Shown here: positions 49,559-49,607 of the stretch, piece by piece | Numbering within the stretch: the first letter of the stretch is position 1 | Layout: each line of letters opens with the position of its first letter | IMG/VR virus record: IMGVR_UViG_3300029952_000039 | Coordinates: 1-49,607 of that record | Origin: a virus | Strand: one strand, 5' to 3' | DNA: 49,607 nt | The notes under the pieces: model-generated | Told to the model about the DNA's origin: nothing | Database searches by the model: none | What the model saw: the letters and a program-made list of their open reading frames with translations, nothing else | Translations under genes and position numbers: made by a program

Positions 49559-49607
49559 CCAAGGATGAAAAACGGGCATACATCGCGCTGGCGCTCTACT
49601 CGCTGGC
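49555..49607 (+). CDS. Start of a gene after the endolysin (truncated by window)
   Basis: A GTG at 49555 overlaps the endolysin stop (GTGA), with AAAGGTGA upstream. Seventeen codons (VTKDEKRAYIALALYSLA) remain open to the window edge. The hydrophobic IALALYSLA suggests a membrane segment, so a holin or spanin component is possible but not shown. Confidence 0.5.
   Translation, partial: MTKDEKRAYIALALYSL

Noticed and set aside
1-49607. CRISPR arrays, rRNA genes and terminase genes
   Set aside because: No regularly spaced repeats, no rRNA-like sequence and no terminase motif set was seen in the window.

Overview
This window is a large piece of a tailed, contractile-tail (myovirus-type) bacteriophage or prophage genome from a Gram-negative, probably proteobacterial, host. 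The evidence is the run of portal, prohead protease, scaffold, capsid, tail sheath, tail tube, tail chaperone, tape measure and baseplate genes, the tail-fibre and endolysin genes, and the moderately GC-rich codon use. No clear host chromosomal gene is visible. The terminase was not found and probably lies outside the window.

Layout: (1) 1-791 is the end of an IS200/IS605-type element, with a complete tnpA and the first 110 codons of tnpB. (2) 785-4098 is a leftward operon of about ten small phage genes, most overlapping by ATGA, TGATG or TAATG, driven from a host-like promoter at 4125-4153. Two of these genes are under 60 codons. (3) 4191-8533 holds the portal gene, a beta-rich small protein, a zeta-toxin-like kinase and an Ig-like protein. 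(4) 8534-9544 is about 1 kb without credible protein genes. It carries tRNA-Met(CAT), tRNA-Tyr(GTA), a degenerate tRNA-like element and many strong hairpins, and may be a large ornate phage RNA. (5) 9545-18898 holds a MuF-like head protein interrupted by an intein with a Vsr/DUF559-like nuclease, an inorganic-pyrophosphatase-domain polyvalent protein, a giant DarB-like methyltransferase-helicase and a small partner. (6) 18977-20300 holds a leftward AntA/AntB antirepressor with a C4-like structured leader, then an AT-rich regulatory or origin-like region full of GTTAC/GTAAC sites. (7) 20324-25109 holds a second giant SF2-helicase polyvalent protein. (8) 25199-35284 is the head and neck module: protease, scaffold, capsid, neck proteins, sheath and tube. 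One neck gene is inverted. (9) 35388-48213 holds tail chaperones with a programmed frameshift, the tape measure with a lysozyme domain, hub, spike, PAAR tip, gp25 and J and I baseplate proteins, and fibres. (10) 48259-49607 holds a D12-class adenine methylase, a FlgJ-like endolysin and the start of another gene.

The most striking regulatory signal is a repeated 16-bp element: an octamer close to GTCGTGAC, two free bases, then a -10-like hexamer. I found eleven copies by eye, ten on the plus strand and one on the minus strand. In eight of them the hexamer ends exactly 6-7 bases before an ATG that lacks a ribosome-binding site. That predicts a phage-specific promoter class making leaderless mRNAs. 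Two copies follow terminator hairpins, and two sit back to back between divergent genes.

The kinase, pyrophosphatase-domain protein, DarB-like protein and second helicase look like polyvalent proteins injected with the DNA to protect it. They share a short repeated peptide (about [ILV]-[LI]-F-x-K) at module borders and protein ends. The portal and capsid genes are interleaved with them, which fits packaging inside the head.
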